Notes under the pieces: model-generated
Told to the model about the DNA's origin: nothing
The model's database searches: none
Seen by the model: the letters and a program-made list of their open reading frames with translations, nothing else
Position numbers and translations under genes: made by a program
In this document: in pieces, positions 1 through 7,638 of the stretch
Position numbering within the stretch: the first letter of the stretch is position 1
How the letters are laid out: every line of letters begins with the position of its first letter
Assembly: GCF_040256645.1 (NCBI RefSeq)
Contig: NZ_CP158281.1
Coordinates: forward strand, 248,001-312,000
Reading direction: 5' to 3'
DNA length: 64,000 nucleotides
From: Brevibacterium sp. CBA3109
GTDB lineage: Bacteria; Actinomycetota; Actinomycetes; Actinomycetales; Brevibacteriaceae

Positions 1-690
1 CGACTGTCGACAGTCGGATCCTTCATCGAACTCCACGTCGAACAGGGCATCGGGCTCATCAACACCGACCAGGCGGTGGCGATCGGCTCCTCGATCATCG
101 GCCACGGCCGCTGGCACTTCGCCTTCTCCGGCCAGGGCAACCACGCCGGCACCACCCCGATGAGCCACCGGGCCGACCCGGTCGTCGCCGGCAGCCGTGT
201 CATCGGCGACATTCCGGTCCTCGCCGCCAGCCACGACCAGGCGGTGGCCACCGTCGGCCGCACCCTCATCCACCCGGGCGGGACGAACGTCATCGCCTCG
301 GGCATGAGCTTCTGGCTCGACATCCGTCACGCCGACGACGCCGTGGTCAAGCAGGTGCTTGAGGCGATCTCTCAGCGCGCGCAAGCCCACGCCGGCGACA
401 CCGGCGTCGAGGTGAGCATCTCTCAGGAGTCGTACTCACCGACGACCTACTTCACGGCCGAACTGGGCGACCGCCTGCGCACGGCGCTTCCAACCGCACC
501 GCTGCTGGCCTCCGGTGCCGGGCACGACGCGGGCATTCTCGCCCCGCACGTGCCCTCGGCGATGCTCTATGTGCGCAACCCGACCGGCGTCTCCCACGCT
601 CCGGAAGAGGCCTGCGAGGACGAGGACCAGCGCGCTGGAGTCTCCGCCCTGGTGAAGGTTCTCGAAGGGGAACTCGTAGTGGCATCATGA
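1..690 (+). CDS. M20-family amidohydrolase (allantoate amidohydrolase/N-carbamoylase type), 5' end outside the window
   Basis: The frame is open from base 1, so the N-terminus lies upstream; about 229 codons are visible. The motifs ELHVEQG near the start, NHAGTTPMSHRADP in the middle and SGAGHDAG near the end are typical of the di-metal M20 hydantoinase/carbamoylase/allantoate amidohydrolase family, which cleaves amide or ureido bonds of small N-acyl compounds in the cytoplasm. The stop overlaps the hutF start as ATGA, so the two are translationally coupled. HutF yields N-formylglutamate, and no HutG-type deformylase is visible, so this enzyme may take that last step. That is inference from context; allantoate as substrate cannot be excluded. 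Confidence 0.85.
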   Translation, partial: RLSTVGSFIELHVEQGIGLINTDQAVAIGSSIIGHGRWHFAFSGQGNHAGTTPMSHRADPVVAGSRVIGDIPVLAASHDQAVATVGRTLIHPGGTNVIASGMSFWLDIRHADDAVVKQVLEAISQRAQAHAGDTGVEVSISQESYSPTTYFTAELGDRLRTALPTAPLLASGAGHDAGILAPHVPSAMLYVRNPTGVSHAPEEACEDEDQRAGVSALVKVLEGELVVAS

Positions 691-2162
691 GCACACGTTT
701 CTGGTGTGAATCCGCCTGGGTTGATGGTCGGGTCGCCACAGGTGTCCTGCTCACCGCCGATGAGACAGGCACCCTGACCTCCGTCGAGACCGGGATCGAT
801 ACCCCGCCCACCATCGCCGAGGTGGTTTCCGGTTTCACCCTGCCCGGTGGAGTCAACGCCCACTCCCATGCCTTCCACCGCATCCTGCGCGGTCGGACCC
901 ACGGCGACGGCGGCACCTTCTGGACGTGGCGCGAAGTCATGTACTCCGTGGCAGCCCGGTTGAGCCCGGAGAGCTACGAAACGGTGGCTCGCGCCGTCTT
1001 CGCGGAGATGCTCGCCGGCGGCTACACCTCGGTGGGGGAGTTCCACTACGTCCACCACGCACCCGACGGGACCCCGTACGGAAACGACGTGCGTCCCCGC
1101 GGGGACGTCTCCGCCGATGACGCGTCGACCAACGCGACCACGGGAGCCGAGGCGACCGGCAGTGCCTCACGTCTCCGCGGGGACGTTTCCGGCTCGGACG
1201 AACCCCGTACACACGCAATGGAACGGGCGCTGGCACGAGCGGCCACCTCGGCGGGACTGCGGATCCGACTCCTCGACACCTGCTACCTCACGGGCGGAAT
1301 CGACACCGAGCTCTCGGTGGAGCAGGCCCGTTTCGGTGACGGCACCATCGACGGATATATGGACCGTCACGCGGCTCTGTCCGAGGCCTTCGCCACCGAG
1401 TTTCCGGTCGAATCTGCTGGTGGCAGCTATGTTCACGTCGGCTCGGCGATTCATTCGATCCGCGCGGTCCCGGCAGCGAACCTGCCCCGCTTCGCAGAAC
1501 TCGGCGGACCCGTGCACGTGCACCTGTCCGAACAGCCGGCGGAGAATGACGCCAGCCAAGCCGCCTATGGCACGACCCCGACGCAGGTGCTCGCACGTTC
1601 GGGGGTCGTTGCTTCGAACCTCTCGGCCGTCCACGCCACGCATCTCAGCGAGGACGACATCGCGACCTTGGGCGGGGCACAGGCCTCGATTGTCATGTGC
1701 CCGTGCACGGAAGCAGATCTGGCCGACGGCATCGGCCCGGCACGCGAACTCGCCGACGCCGGAGCGACGATCGCGATCGGCTCCGACCAGCACGTCGTGC
1801 TCGACGCGCTGCGCGAGACCCAGGGCCTGGAAGCCGGTGAACGACTCCGCAGCGGCCAACGCGGCCGGTTCTCCCCGGCCGAGCTCATCACCTCGCTGAC
1901 GGAAGGCGGGGCACGCAGCCTCGAGCTGCCGGTCGGTGAGCTGGCTGTCGGCAAGGCGTGCGACTTCATCGCCATCGACACCCAGACCATGCGCACCTTC
2001 GGATCGGTGGGGGAGCAGGCCATCCTCTCGGCCACCTCGGCGGATGTGCACATGACCGTCAGCGGCGCCCACGTCCGCGTCCGCGACGGGGTGCATACCG
2101 CACTCGGGCCGATTGCCGACCTGTACAGGGAGGCCTTCGCGGCCCTCGGGATGGAGGACTGA
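687..2162 (+). CDS. hutF: Formimidoylglutamate deiminase HutF
   Basis: The 491-residue amidohydrolase-superfamily protein would convert N-formimidoyl-L-glutamate to N-formyl-L-glutamate and ammonia in histidine catabolism. Metal and active-site motifs are NAHSHAFHR (about residues 57-65), HVHLSEQPAEN, VHATHLSEDD and IGSDQHV, and the middle HGDGGTFWTWREVMY segment is characteristic of HutF. ATG 687 overlaps the upstream stop (ATGA). Residues about 134-173 form a hydrophilic insert encoded by two copies of a GC palindrome and are probably a surface loop. An IclR regulator starts 3 bp after the stop, so the three genes form one operon. Confidence 0.9.
   Translation: MSTRFWCESAWVDGRVATGVLLTADETGTLTSVETGIDTPPTIAEVVSGFTLPGGVNAHSHAFHRILRGRTHGDGGTFWTWREVMYSVAARLSPESYETVARAVFAEMLAGGYTSVGEFHYVHHAPDGTPYGNDVRPRGDVSADDASTNATTGAEATGSASRLRGDVSGSDEPRTHAMERALARAATSAGLRIRLLDTCYLTGGIDTELSVEQARFGDGTIDGYMDRHAALSEAFATEFPVESAGGSYVHVGSAIHSIRAVPAANLPRFAELGGPVHVHLSEQPAENDASQAAYGTTPTQVLARSGVVASNLSAVHATHLSEDDIATLGGAQASIVMCPCTEADLADGIGPARELADAGATIAIGSDQHVVLDALRETQGLEAGERLRSGQRGRFSPAELITSLTEGGARSLELPVGELAVGKACDFIAIDTQTMRTFGSVGEQAILSATSADVHMTVSGAHVRVRDGVHTALGPIADLYREAFAALGMED
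1091..1199 (+). repeat. Two in-frame palindromic repeats inside hutF
   Basis: The 16-bp core CGTCCCCGCGGGGACG (1092-1107) is a perfect palindrome. A near copy, CGTCTCCGCGGGGACG, lies at 1170-1185, exactly 78 bp (26 codons) later. Both copies are read in the same frame, giving R-P/L-R-G-D-V-S. A perfect 20-bp palindrome containing the same core occurs in the stomatin pseudogene at 23863-23882. The copies sit in a loop that other HutF proteins are not expected to have. Confidence 0.75.
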
Positions 2163-2165
2163 ACC

Positions 2166-2915
2166 GTGGCTGAGGTTCCGGCGCTGCGGCGCTCGATCGC
2201 GATTCTGCGGCATCTGGCGGCGTCGAACCGTCCGATCTCCGCGGGCGCTCTTGTACGGGCGCTGGAGATCCCACGCTCGAGTGCCTACGAACTGCTCACC
2301 GTGCTCGAGGAACTTGGGCTCGTCGTCCGCACCGAATCCGGATACGTCCTGGGTGCCGGTGTGCACGAATTGGGCAGCTCCTACCTGCGGACCAACCCGC
2401 TGCAGCGCTTGGCGCAGCCCATCGTGCGGCAGCTGGCCGACGACACATCAGCGACGGCGCAGCTGGCCGTCATCCGCGGTTGGGAAACCGTGTACCTGCT
2501 CAAGGAGCAGTCGCTGAAGTCGGTCGCGGTCATCACTGCCACCGGTGTGCGCATGCCCAGCTACCTCACCGCGACTGGGCGGGCGATATTGGCGAATCTG
2601 CCCAAGCCAGAGGTGTTGGCGATGTTCCAGTCCGAGTCCGGATTCGTTACCCGCACCGGTCAGGGACCGACGACGGTGAAGGCGCTCAACGCGATCCTGG
2701 CTCAGGACCGCCGCGCTGGCTGGGCGATCGAACACGGCGAAGTCACCCCGGGAATTTCAACGATCGCCGCCCCCGTCTACGATGTCCTCTCCCGCCCGAT
2801 CGCCGCGATCGGCCTCTCGCTCGCCGGTGATGCGCTGAGCGAGGAGACCGACACCGAACCGCTCGTGGATAAGGTCCTCACGGCCGCCGCCGAGGTGACC
2901 GCGAAGCTGCGGTGA
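2166..2915 (+). CDS. IclR-family transcriptional regulator, probable hut regulator
   Basis: A 249-residue protein with an N-terminal winged HTH (LRRSIAILRHLAASNRPISAG.. through SSAYELLTVLEELGLV, residues about 5-55) and a C-terminal IclR effector domain (MPSYLTATGRAILA; WAIEHGEVTPGISTIAAPVYD). The start is GTG 2166, 3 bp after the hutF stop, so it is the distal gene of the operon. Its position suggests that it senses a histidine-pathway intermediate and controls these genes, which is inference. The last 32 bp of the gene region are repeated downstream at 3149-3180. Confidence 0.85.
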   Translation: MAEVPALRRSIAILRHLAASNRPISAGALVRALEIPRSSAYELLTVLEELGLVVRTESGYVLGAGVHELGSSYLRTNPLQRLAQPIVRQLADDTSATAQLAVIRGWETVYLLKEQSLKSVAVITATGVRMPSYLTATGRAILANLPKPEVLAMFQSESGFVTRTGQGPTTVKALNAILAQDRRAGWAIEHGEVTPGISTIAAPVYDVLSRPIAAIGLSLAGDALSEETDTEPLVDKVLTAAAEVTAKLR

Positions 2916-2970
2916 CCTCTCAAGCGAGAGCGGCGGGTGCTCGTCCCAGCGCCTCGACATGCCATGTAAT

Positions 2971-3038
2971 CGAGCGGGCCATTTAGCGTCGAGAGAGTCA
3001 GTTGTAACTGGTTCTCTCGAGATTAAGTGGTCCGCTCG
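2971..3038. repeat. 68-bp palindromic element, copy 1
   Basis: An imperfect inverted repeat with outer arms CGAGCGGGCC and GGTCCGCTCG. The arms continue inward through TTTAGCGTCGAGAGA and TCTCTCGAGATTAA, around a centre containing CAGTTGTAACTG. It lies in the intergenic region between the convergent IclR and BCCT genes. Related copies occur at 3197-3263 and 22891-22958. Confidence 0.8.
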
Positions 3039-3148
3039 ATCAGGCCCGGGTTCCATTCGCTATTCAGAACTCATAACTAGCCCCCTCAGTTGTTATGAAT
3101 CAGAAGTGTTGTTCATAAGAGTAACGACGGCGCTTGATGAATTCTGTC

Positions 3149-3180
3149 GCCGTCGAGGTGACCGCCAAGCTGCGGTGACC
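3149..3180 (+). repeat. Duplicated 3' tail of the IclR gene
   Basis: This 32-bp stretch matches 2886-2917 (the last codons, V-T-A-K-L-R-stop, plus 2 bp of the IclR gene) at 30 of 32 positions. Each copy is followed by a palindromic element (2971-3038 and 3197-3263), so the region looks like an old tandem duplication of roughly 260 bp. There is no sign of a promoter or a longer coding remnant upstream of the second tail. Confidence 0.75.
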
Positions 3181-3196
3181 CTCAAAAAAGAACTAA

Positions 3197-3263
3197 CGAG
3201 CGGACCATCGAGCCAGGAGAGAACCAGTGAAAACTGGTCTCCCGATGCTCAGTGGTCCGCTCG
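3197..3263. repeat. 68-bp palindromic element, copy 2
   Basis: Inverted repeat with outer arms CGAGCGGACCA and TGGTCCGCTCG and an inner stem GGAGAGAACCAGT / ACTGGTCTCCC. It ends 14 bp from the stop codon of the minus-strand BCCT gene. Its position between convergent genes would suit a bidirectional transcription terminator, but there is no T-run. Confidence 0.8.
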
Positions 3264-3277
3264 GTGAAGCTTGGGGG

Positions 3278-4945
3278 TCAGAGTCCCAGTGCGCGCCTTT
3301 CGCGGGCGACTTCCTCAATCACCTGGTGGTCATTGCGCAATTCCCTGATCAACGCGATGCCGAGGATGATGACGATGATGGTGAAGGGAACCGCCGAGAG
3401 CATCGCCGCCTGCTGAAGTGCCTGCAATCCGCCGACGAACAGCAGCACGATGGCACAGGCGCCGGTGAGGAAGCCCCAGGTGGCGATGACCGGGCGGCTC
3501 GGGTTGAACGAACCCCGTGAGGACAGCGAACTGAGGACGAAGGTGTTCGAGTCGGCCGAGGAGACGAAGAACAGGATCACCATGATGATGGTGAAGACCG
3601 ATGTCAGCAGCGACAGCGGCAGTTCGTTGAGAAGACTGAAGAAGGCCGTGTCGAGATTGGACGCAGTTGCCTCACCGATCGTGGCCCCGTCCATGTCCAG
3701 CTTCATCGCGGAGCCGCCCATGATGGTGAACCACACGAAGAACACAGCACTGGGGACGAGGAGGACCCCGGCCACGAACTGGCGGATCGTGCGGCCCTTC
3801 GAGATCTTGGCCAGGAAGATTCCCACGAACGCGCTCCAGGACAGCCACCAGGCCATCATGAAGTAGGTCCACCCGAGCATCCACTCGCTGTCGGAAGCAC
3901 TCGATGGCGTCATGAAGCTGAGCTTCAGGAAGTCCCCGGCGAAGGAGCCGACCGAGCGCACGAACAGATTCGCGACGAACCCGCTGGGCCCGGTGATGAA
4001 GACGAACAGCCCGAGCAGAGTCGCCATGGTCAGAGTGATCTGCGAGATGTATCTGATGCCGCGGCTGACCCCGGTGAACGCCGATCCGGTGAAGAGCAGG
4101 GTGAGCACACCGACGACCACGATCTGCAGCATGATCGTCGTATCGATGCCGAACACCGCATTGAGGCCCTCACCGATCTGAGAGGCGCCGAGGCCCAGCG
4201 ACGTTGTCGTTCCGAACAGAGTGGCGATGATGGTGAGGATGTCGATGACCTTGCCGACCCAACCGTCGACGAGGCGGCCGAGCACTGGCCGCAGCATTGT
4301 GGAGACCAGTGCAGGGCGTCCCTTCCTGTGCGTCGAGTAGCCGATCGCCAGACCGAAGACGCCGAAGATGGCCCAGGCTTGGAAACCCCAGTCGAGGTAG
4401 GAGAACTGCATGGCACGCACGGCGGCGTCCATGGTCTCCGGCTGAGCCAGGCCGTGAGGAGGCACCATGAAGTGGGACATCGGTTCGGCCACACCGTAGC
4501 TGACCAGGCCGATCCCCATGACTGCGGCGAGGATCATCGCCAGCCAGGACATCGTGGTGAACTCCGGACGGGAATCGGCAGAACCGAGACGGATGCGCCC
4601 GAATCGGCTTGCGGCGGACCACACGAGCATGACGATCGCGGCGAAGGGCACCACGAGGTAGATCCAGCCGAAGCTCGATGACACGGCGGTCATCGCCGTG
4701 GTCATGATGTCGCCGAGGCTGTCGGGCGACACCGTGGCCCAGATGACGAAGGCGATGACGAACGCCACCGACCAGAAGAAGACGGCGCCGACAGGGTTGT
4801 GCCGAGCGGAGTCTGCATCCGGTGCTGCTGCCAGCTGGGTGTCGGTGGTAATTGCCGCGGGGTCAGGCTCCGAATCGGCCTCAGAACCGGGGGCAGGTTC
4901 GGGCTCTGGTTCGTGGTTGTCCAGCATCGTCATCGTGGTCTCCAA
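3278..4945 (-). CDS. BCCT-family betaine/choline/carnitine transporter
   Basis: A 555-residue polytopic membrane protein of the betaine-choline-carnitine transporter family. After an acidic, proline-rich cytoplasmic N-terminus (residues 1-50) come about 12 transmembrane segments. The MGIG motif (about residues 143-146, in AVMGIGLVSYGVAEP) is the form found in sodium-coupled carriers such as BetP. The aromatic-rich stretch WTYFMMAWWLSWSAFVGIFL followed by AKISKGRTIRQF is the family signature. The substrate is probably a quaternary ammonium or sulfonium compound such as glycine betaine or DMSP. The start is ATG 4945. A hairpin at 5020-5051 lies in its leader region. Confidence 0.9.
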   Translation of the reverse strand: METTMTMLDNHEPEPEPAPGSEADSEPDPAAITTDTQLAAAPDADSARHNPVGAVFFWSVAFVIAFVIWATVSPDSLGDIMTTAMTAVSSSFGWIYLVVPFAAIVMLVWSAASRFGRIRLGSADSRPEFTTMSWLAMILAAVMGIGLVSYGVAEPMSHFMVPPHGLAQPETMDAAVRAMQFSYLDWGFQAWAIFGVFGLAIGYSTHRKGRPALVSTMLRPVLGRLVDGWVGKVIDILTIIATLFGTTTSLGLGASQIGEGLNAVFGIDTTIMLQIVVVGVLTLLFTGSAFTGVSRGIRYISQITLTMATLLGLFVFITGPSGFVANLFVRSVGSFAGDFLKLSFMTPSSASDSEWMLGWTYFMMAWWLSWSAFVGIFLAKISKGRTIRQFVAGVLLVPSAVFFVWFTIMGGSAMKLDMDGATIGEATASNLDTAFFSLLNELPLSLLTSVFTIIMVILFFVSSADSNTFVLSSLSSRGSFNPSRPVIATWGFLTGACAIVLLFVGGLQALQQAAMLSAVPFTIIVIILGIALIRELRNDHQVIEEVARERRALGL

Positions 4946-5019
4946 GCTCGAGTCCGCCTCGGCGGCGGGCAGGAGTCTTCGTCAGGGGGCGGTGGGGGTA
5001 GTGCGCAATGGCAAGAAAC

Positions 5020-5051
5020 AGGCTCCGCGAACTGGGGTGTTCGTGGAGCCT
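5020..5051 (-). promoter_or_regulatory. Hairpin upstream of the BCCT gene
   Basis: Arms AGGCTCC-CGAAC and GTTCG-GGAGCCT with one internal mismatch form a 12-bp stem around a 6-nt loop, 75-106 nt upstream of the BCCT start. It could be a leader structure or the end of an upstream transcript; no known riboswitch is recognised. Confidence 0.4.
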
Positions 5052-5178
5052 CGTAGGTGACGAGTGTATTCGCCTTCGCGTGGAATTGCCGCCTCGTTTC
5101 GGCACTTCGATGAAGAGTGTGAGGTATCTCGCTGCAGCCGTAGAAGTTCAGATTTCGAGTGTGAGCAGGTGGTAGCTC

Positions 5179-5328
5179 ATGGACTTCCTGTGCCCGTCCA
5201 GGTTGGGAGAACCGGTGACTCCGCCGCGGAGCAGCCCGGCGATCGAGCGCACACTGGTCGTGGTCCACCGCAAGCGCGGCCCGCTGCCGGCCGTCGCCGA
5301 ACGCTTCCGGCAGAGTCTGCTGTCGTAG
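5179..5328 (+). pseudogene. Remnant of a LysR-type regulator C-terminus
   Basis: Only the last ~35 codons can be read, ending in IERTLVVVHRKRGPLPA-VAERFRQSLLS-stop. This has the shape of a LysR substrate-binding-domain tail (the final beta strand, then a helix with F-R). The frame is closed upstream by a stop at 5173 and no HTH or effector domain is found, so this is at most a relic. The rest of the 4946-5412 gap shows no other recognisable gene. The assignment is tentative because the match is short. Confidence 0.4.
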
Positions 5329-5412
5329 AGCTGGGGCGGCCGAGCGCGACATTGAGCGAGATGTCGCTGAGCGGTACGACTCGTGGGGTAGCGTCCGTCC
5401 ATGTCCCAGTGG

Positions 5413-5778
5413 TCAAGCGCGCCAAGTTCTCAATTTCGCCGCGATGTCGGCGGTCTCTATGCCACCACTCGCGACCGAAATGACGAGATCGTAGGCATCG
5501 TCATCCGGCGCATCGAATTCGACGCCATTGAGATCGTAGAAGACCGCTAGGCTGAGCCAGCCCAGCCGCTTGTTGCAGTCAACGAGAGGATGATTTCGAA
5601 CGATCGACTCCAGCAGAACAGCGCCTTTTTCATCTACGGATGGATAGACCTCAGTCGCCCAAAGAGTGGTCGTGGGCCGATGCGCAGCAGAATCAAGCAG
5701 GCCGAGGTCGCGTACCGGTCCGACGTTGAGATCGGCGACTAGTTCGAGGAGATCTTCGGTTCGAAGGTAGACAGTCAC
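5413..5778 (-). CDS. doc: Doc-type Fic-fold toxin
   Basis: A 121-residue protein of the Doc (death on curing) branch of the Fic fold. The active-site loop NHPLVDCNKRLGW contains H63, D67, N69, K70 and R71, matching the HxFxDxNKR pattern. Doc toxins phosphorylate EF-Tu and arrest translation. The GTG start overlaps the stop of the upstream antitoxin gene (GTGA), the usual arrangement for a toxin-antitoxin pair. Length and motif are intact, so the toxin is likely functional; this has not been shown. Confidence 0.85.
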   Translation of the reverse strand: MTVYLRTEDLLELVADLNVGPVRDLGLLDSAAHRPTTTLWATEVYPSVDEKGAVLLESIVRNHPLVDCNKRLGWLSLAVFYDLNGVEFDAPDDDAYDLVISVASGGIETADIAAKLRTWRA

Positions 5779-5978
5779 TTGCCGAGTCGGTCGAGCAGAT
5801 CGCCATACCGTTCGCGGGCGTGCTTCGAAGCCTCACTGACCTGTGCCTCGTGGCCTCGTCGCTCGGCCACCTCGTGGATTGCATTGATGACGAGGGCCTG
5901 GCGGCTTACCCCGTCCTGTTCGGCGAGGCGAGCCAGGAGCTGCTCGTCGTCCTTGTTCAAACGCAATGTCATTGCCAT
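5775..5978 (-). CDS. Ribbon-helix-helix antitoxin for the Doc toxin
   Basis: A 67-residue protein beginning MAMTLRLNKDDEQLLARLAEQ, an Arc/CopG-type ribbon-helix-helix: a beta strand (MTLRL) followed by two helices through NAIHEVAER. Its C-terminus is charged, as expected for toxin wrapping. ATG 5978 was chosen because it begins exactly at the RHH strand. The stop overlaps the toxin start. The antitoxin presumably binds its own promoter upstream of 5978, where ATCATAGATTTATGGCAAT is AT-rich compared with the surroundings. Confidence 0.8.
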   Translation of the reverse strand: MAMTLRLNKDDEQLLARLAEQDGVSRQALVINAIHEVAERRGHEAQVSEASKHARERYGDLLDRLGK

Positions 5979-6060
5979 AAATCTATGATACCAAAGTGGT
6001 AGCAGAATTGACGAGGGCGTTTGGTGGAGTCGGCGCTGACCTTGAGAGTCGCGCTTGTCC

Positions 6061-6441
6061 TCAGAAGTATGGCTTCGTGATGAGCTCGAGAAAATGGTCG
6101 GCCGGATCGAGGAAATAGACCCCACACCCGTCATGTCCGGAGTTTGTCTCCTGCAGACGAGTCCGCTGTGGGTCCGCCCAGTAGTCGAGGCTGCGTTCTT
6201 GCAACAGTCGGACTGCCCGATCGAAGTGGTCATCCGTGCAGAGAAACGCCATATGCACGGGTGAGAACTCATAGGGAGGTGGCGGTGCCGCGAACTGCAG
6301 CATGACTCCGCCGGAGAGCATGATGTTGGCGAAGACTGCCCAGGATTCAGTGTGTTCGGCTTCGAGGATGTCGACGTAGAACTGAGCGGATTCGGCGGGA
6401 TCGGCGGCGACGATGATGGTGTGGTTGAAGGTTGCTGACAT
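6061..6441 (-). CDS. VOC (glyoxalase/bleomycin-resistance) family protein
   Basis: A 126-residue single-module protein of the vicinal oxygen chelate superfamily: FNHTIIVAADPAESAQFYVDIL at the start, a central YEFSPVHMAFLCTDDHFDRA, and GCGVYFLDPADHFLELIT at the end, with metal-ligand candidates H in the first strand and E near the C-terminus. ATG 6441 follows AAAGGACATC, a good ribosome binding site. Members range from dioxygenases to antibiotic-binding proteins, so the substrate cannot be named. The neighbours give no clue. Confidence 0.8.
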   Translation of the reverse strand: MSATFNHTIIVAADPAESAQFYVDILEAEHTESWAVFANIMLSGGVMLQFAAPPPPYEFSPVHMAFLCTDDHFDRAVRLLQERSLDYWADPQRTRLQETNSGHDGCGVYFLDPADHFLELITKPYF

Positions 6442-6666
6442 GATGTCCTTTCGCAAATTGGGCCCGACAAGGTGGGGCCGGGGCTGAGGGCCCGACATGA
6501 TTGCGGGCATAGCGAGCTGGAGCTCGGCGAGGGAGATCTTTTCGAAAGGGGTGGGCCGCGAATATCGTATTCGCGTCCACGGCGACTCAACGGTCGACCG
6601 GGTGGCCGATCCGTGAGCGGCTGAGAGCCTGTCCGGTCATGGTCCACAGCCTAATCGACTTGAGGG

Positions 6667-6979
6667 TCAGTTGCCGGTGCGATCGTGCTCAGGGGCATCG
6701 CGAACTAGTGATTGCGAACGTCGAGTACACGATGTGCTCAATCCCGGAAGCTTCCAAAGCCATCGACGGTCGCGCCCCGATCCCTCGCCGAGGCGGGTCG
6801 ATGATCACGCAGTCCGGTCGTTGGTCGGTAGCCAGGTTCGTCTCGACGAACTCCGGGGCACCGCCGGCGACGAACTCGACCGTGGCGCCCGGCTGTGAGC
6901 CGAAGCCGAGCTCGGCAGCACTGATCTTCGCTGATTCGACAGCCTGCTCGCTGATCTCGCCAGTCGGAACCGTGGCCAA
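6667..6979 (-). pseudogene. Truncated, frameshifted TrmA/RlmC-type RNA m5U methyltransferase
   Basis: The reading frame from about 6979 down to 6689 contains CVIIDPPRRGIGA and EHIVYSTF, the catalytic-domain motifs of class I tRNA/23S rRNA uracil-5-methyltransferases, where normally [DN]PPRRG is followed by YxSCNPxSLxRD. After YSTF the match continues in another frame as SLVRDAPEHDRTGN-stop, so a frameshift lies near 6705-6715. The N-terminal TRAM domain and most of the Rossmann core are absent. This is a dead 3' fragment. Confidence 0.7.
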
Positions 6980-6993
6980 GCTGCGCGATGGCG

Positions 6994-7515
6994 TCAGGCG
7001 ACGGTGAAGCTGAGGATCATGAAGATCCCGAAGGAGACGAAGGGTGCCAGTGCGGCGATGGCGATTGCGACGATTCCCTGCGTCCTGGCGCGGCTGGTGG
7101 CAACAGACACGATGCCCATGATGAGGCCGGTGACTCCGAGTGCCGCACATAGGACCTGAAGGCCGGCGAGTGCGATTGCGAGATTCTGGTACCAGCTGGG
7201 AGTATCGGCGAAGTAGTAGCCGTTCTCGTTCTCCATCGGGCCGATGGTGACTCCGAGGACGATCGAGGCGAGCAGGGACAGTCCCGCGGCGACGATGGTG
7301 ACGACCAGGGCGACTGTGCCGAACAGCGGGCGGTTCGCTCCTGCGGGTGAAATCCGGTCGTGATCGGGCTGCACGCCTGGTGAGGTGGGTGCCTGACCGA
7401 CGGCACTGCTGTGACCGACGCCGTGCACGTGATTTCCCCGCGCTGCGGTGTAGGGCTGCTGTGCGGCCAACTCGTCATCGGTGGGCTGGGGATACATGAA
7501 ATCCGGCGAGGTCAT
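6994..7515 (-). CDS. Small DUF4190-like membrane protein
   Basis: A 173-residue protein with a hydrophilic, proline/glutamine-rich N-terminus (about 60 residues, starting MTSPDFMYPQPTDDELAAQQ). It has three or four hydrophobic segments: LFGTVALVVTIVAAGLSLLA, LAIALAGLQVLCAALGVTGL and IVAIAIAALAPFVSFGIFMI. This layout is common among actinobacterial DUF4190-type proteins of unknown role. ATG 7515 is preferred over a TTG at 7617 in the same frame, but the start is uncertain. Confidence 0.65.
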   Translation of the reverse strand: MTSPDFMYPQPTDDELAAQQPYTAARGNHVHGVGHSSAVGQAPTSPGVQPDHDRISPAGANRPLFGTVALVVTIVAAGLSLLASIVLGVTIGPMENENGYYFADTPSWYQNLAIALAGLQVLCAALGVTGLIMGIVSVATSRARTQGIVAIAIAALAPFVSFGIFMILSFTVA

Positions 7516-7638
7516 GTCTTCGACACTATCCACGCCGGCCACGGCCCGCCCATGCGGCTCGCCTGTGGCCGAGGTCGGGGAAACCTGACCCTCAGGTGAG
7601 GACGAGATTTCGACCAAGCGCGGTCGCCGTGCGGGTGG

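Noticed and set aside
452..1058. Minus-strand open frames of ~160 codons over the left edge genes
   Set aside because: They run antisense to the M20 and hutF genes and show arginine/proline-rich shadow composition with no family motif.
1167..2366. A 399-codon minus-strand frame over hutF
   Set aside because: It is a GC-driven shadow: hutF carries all conserved motifs on the other strand.
4946..5060. Riboswitch upstream of the BCCT gene
   Set aside because: Only a single hairpin is seen; no conserved aptamer core could be recognised.
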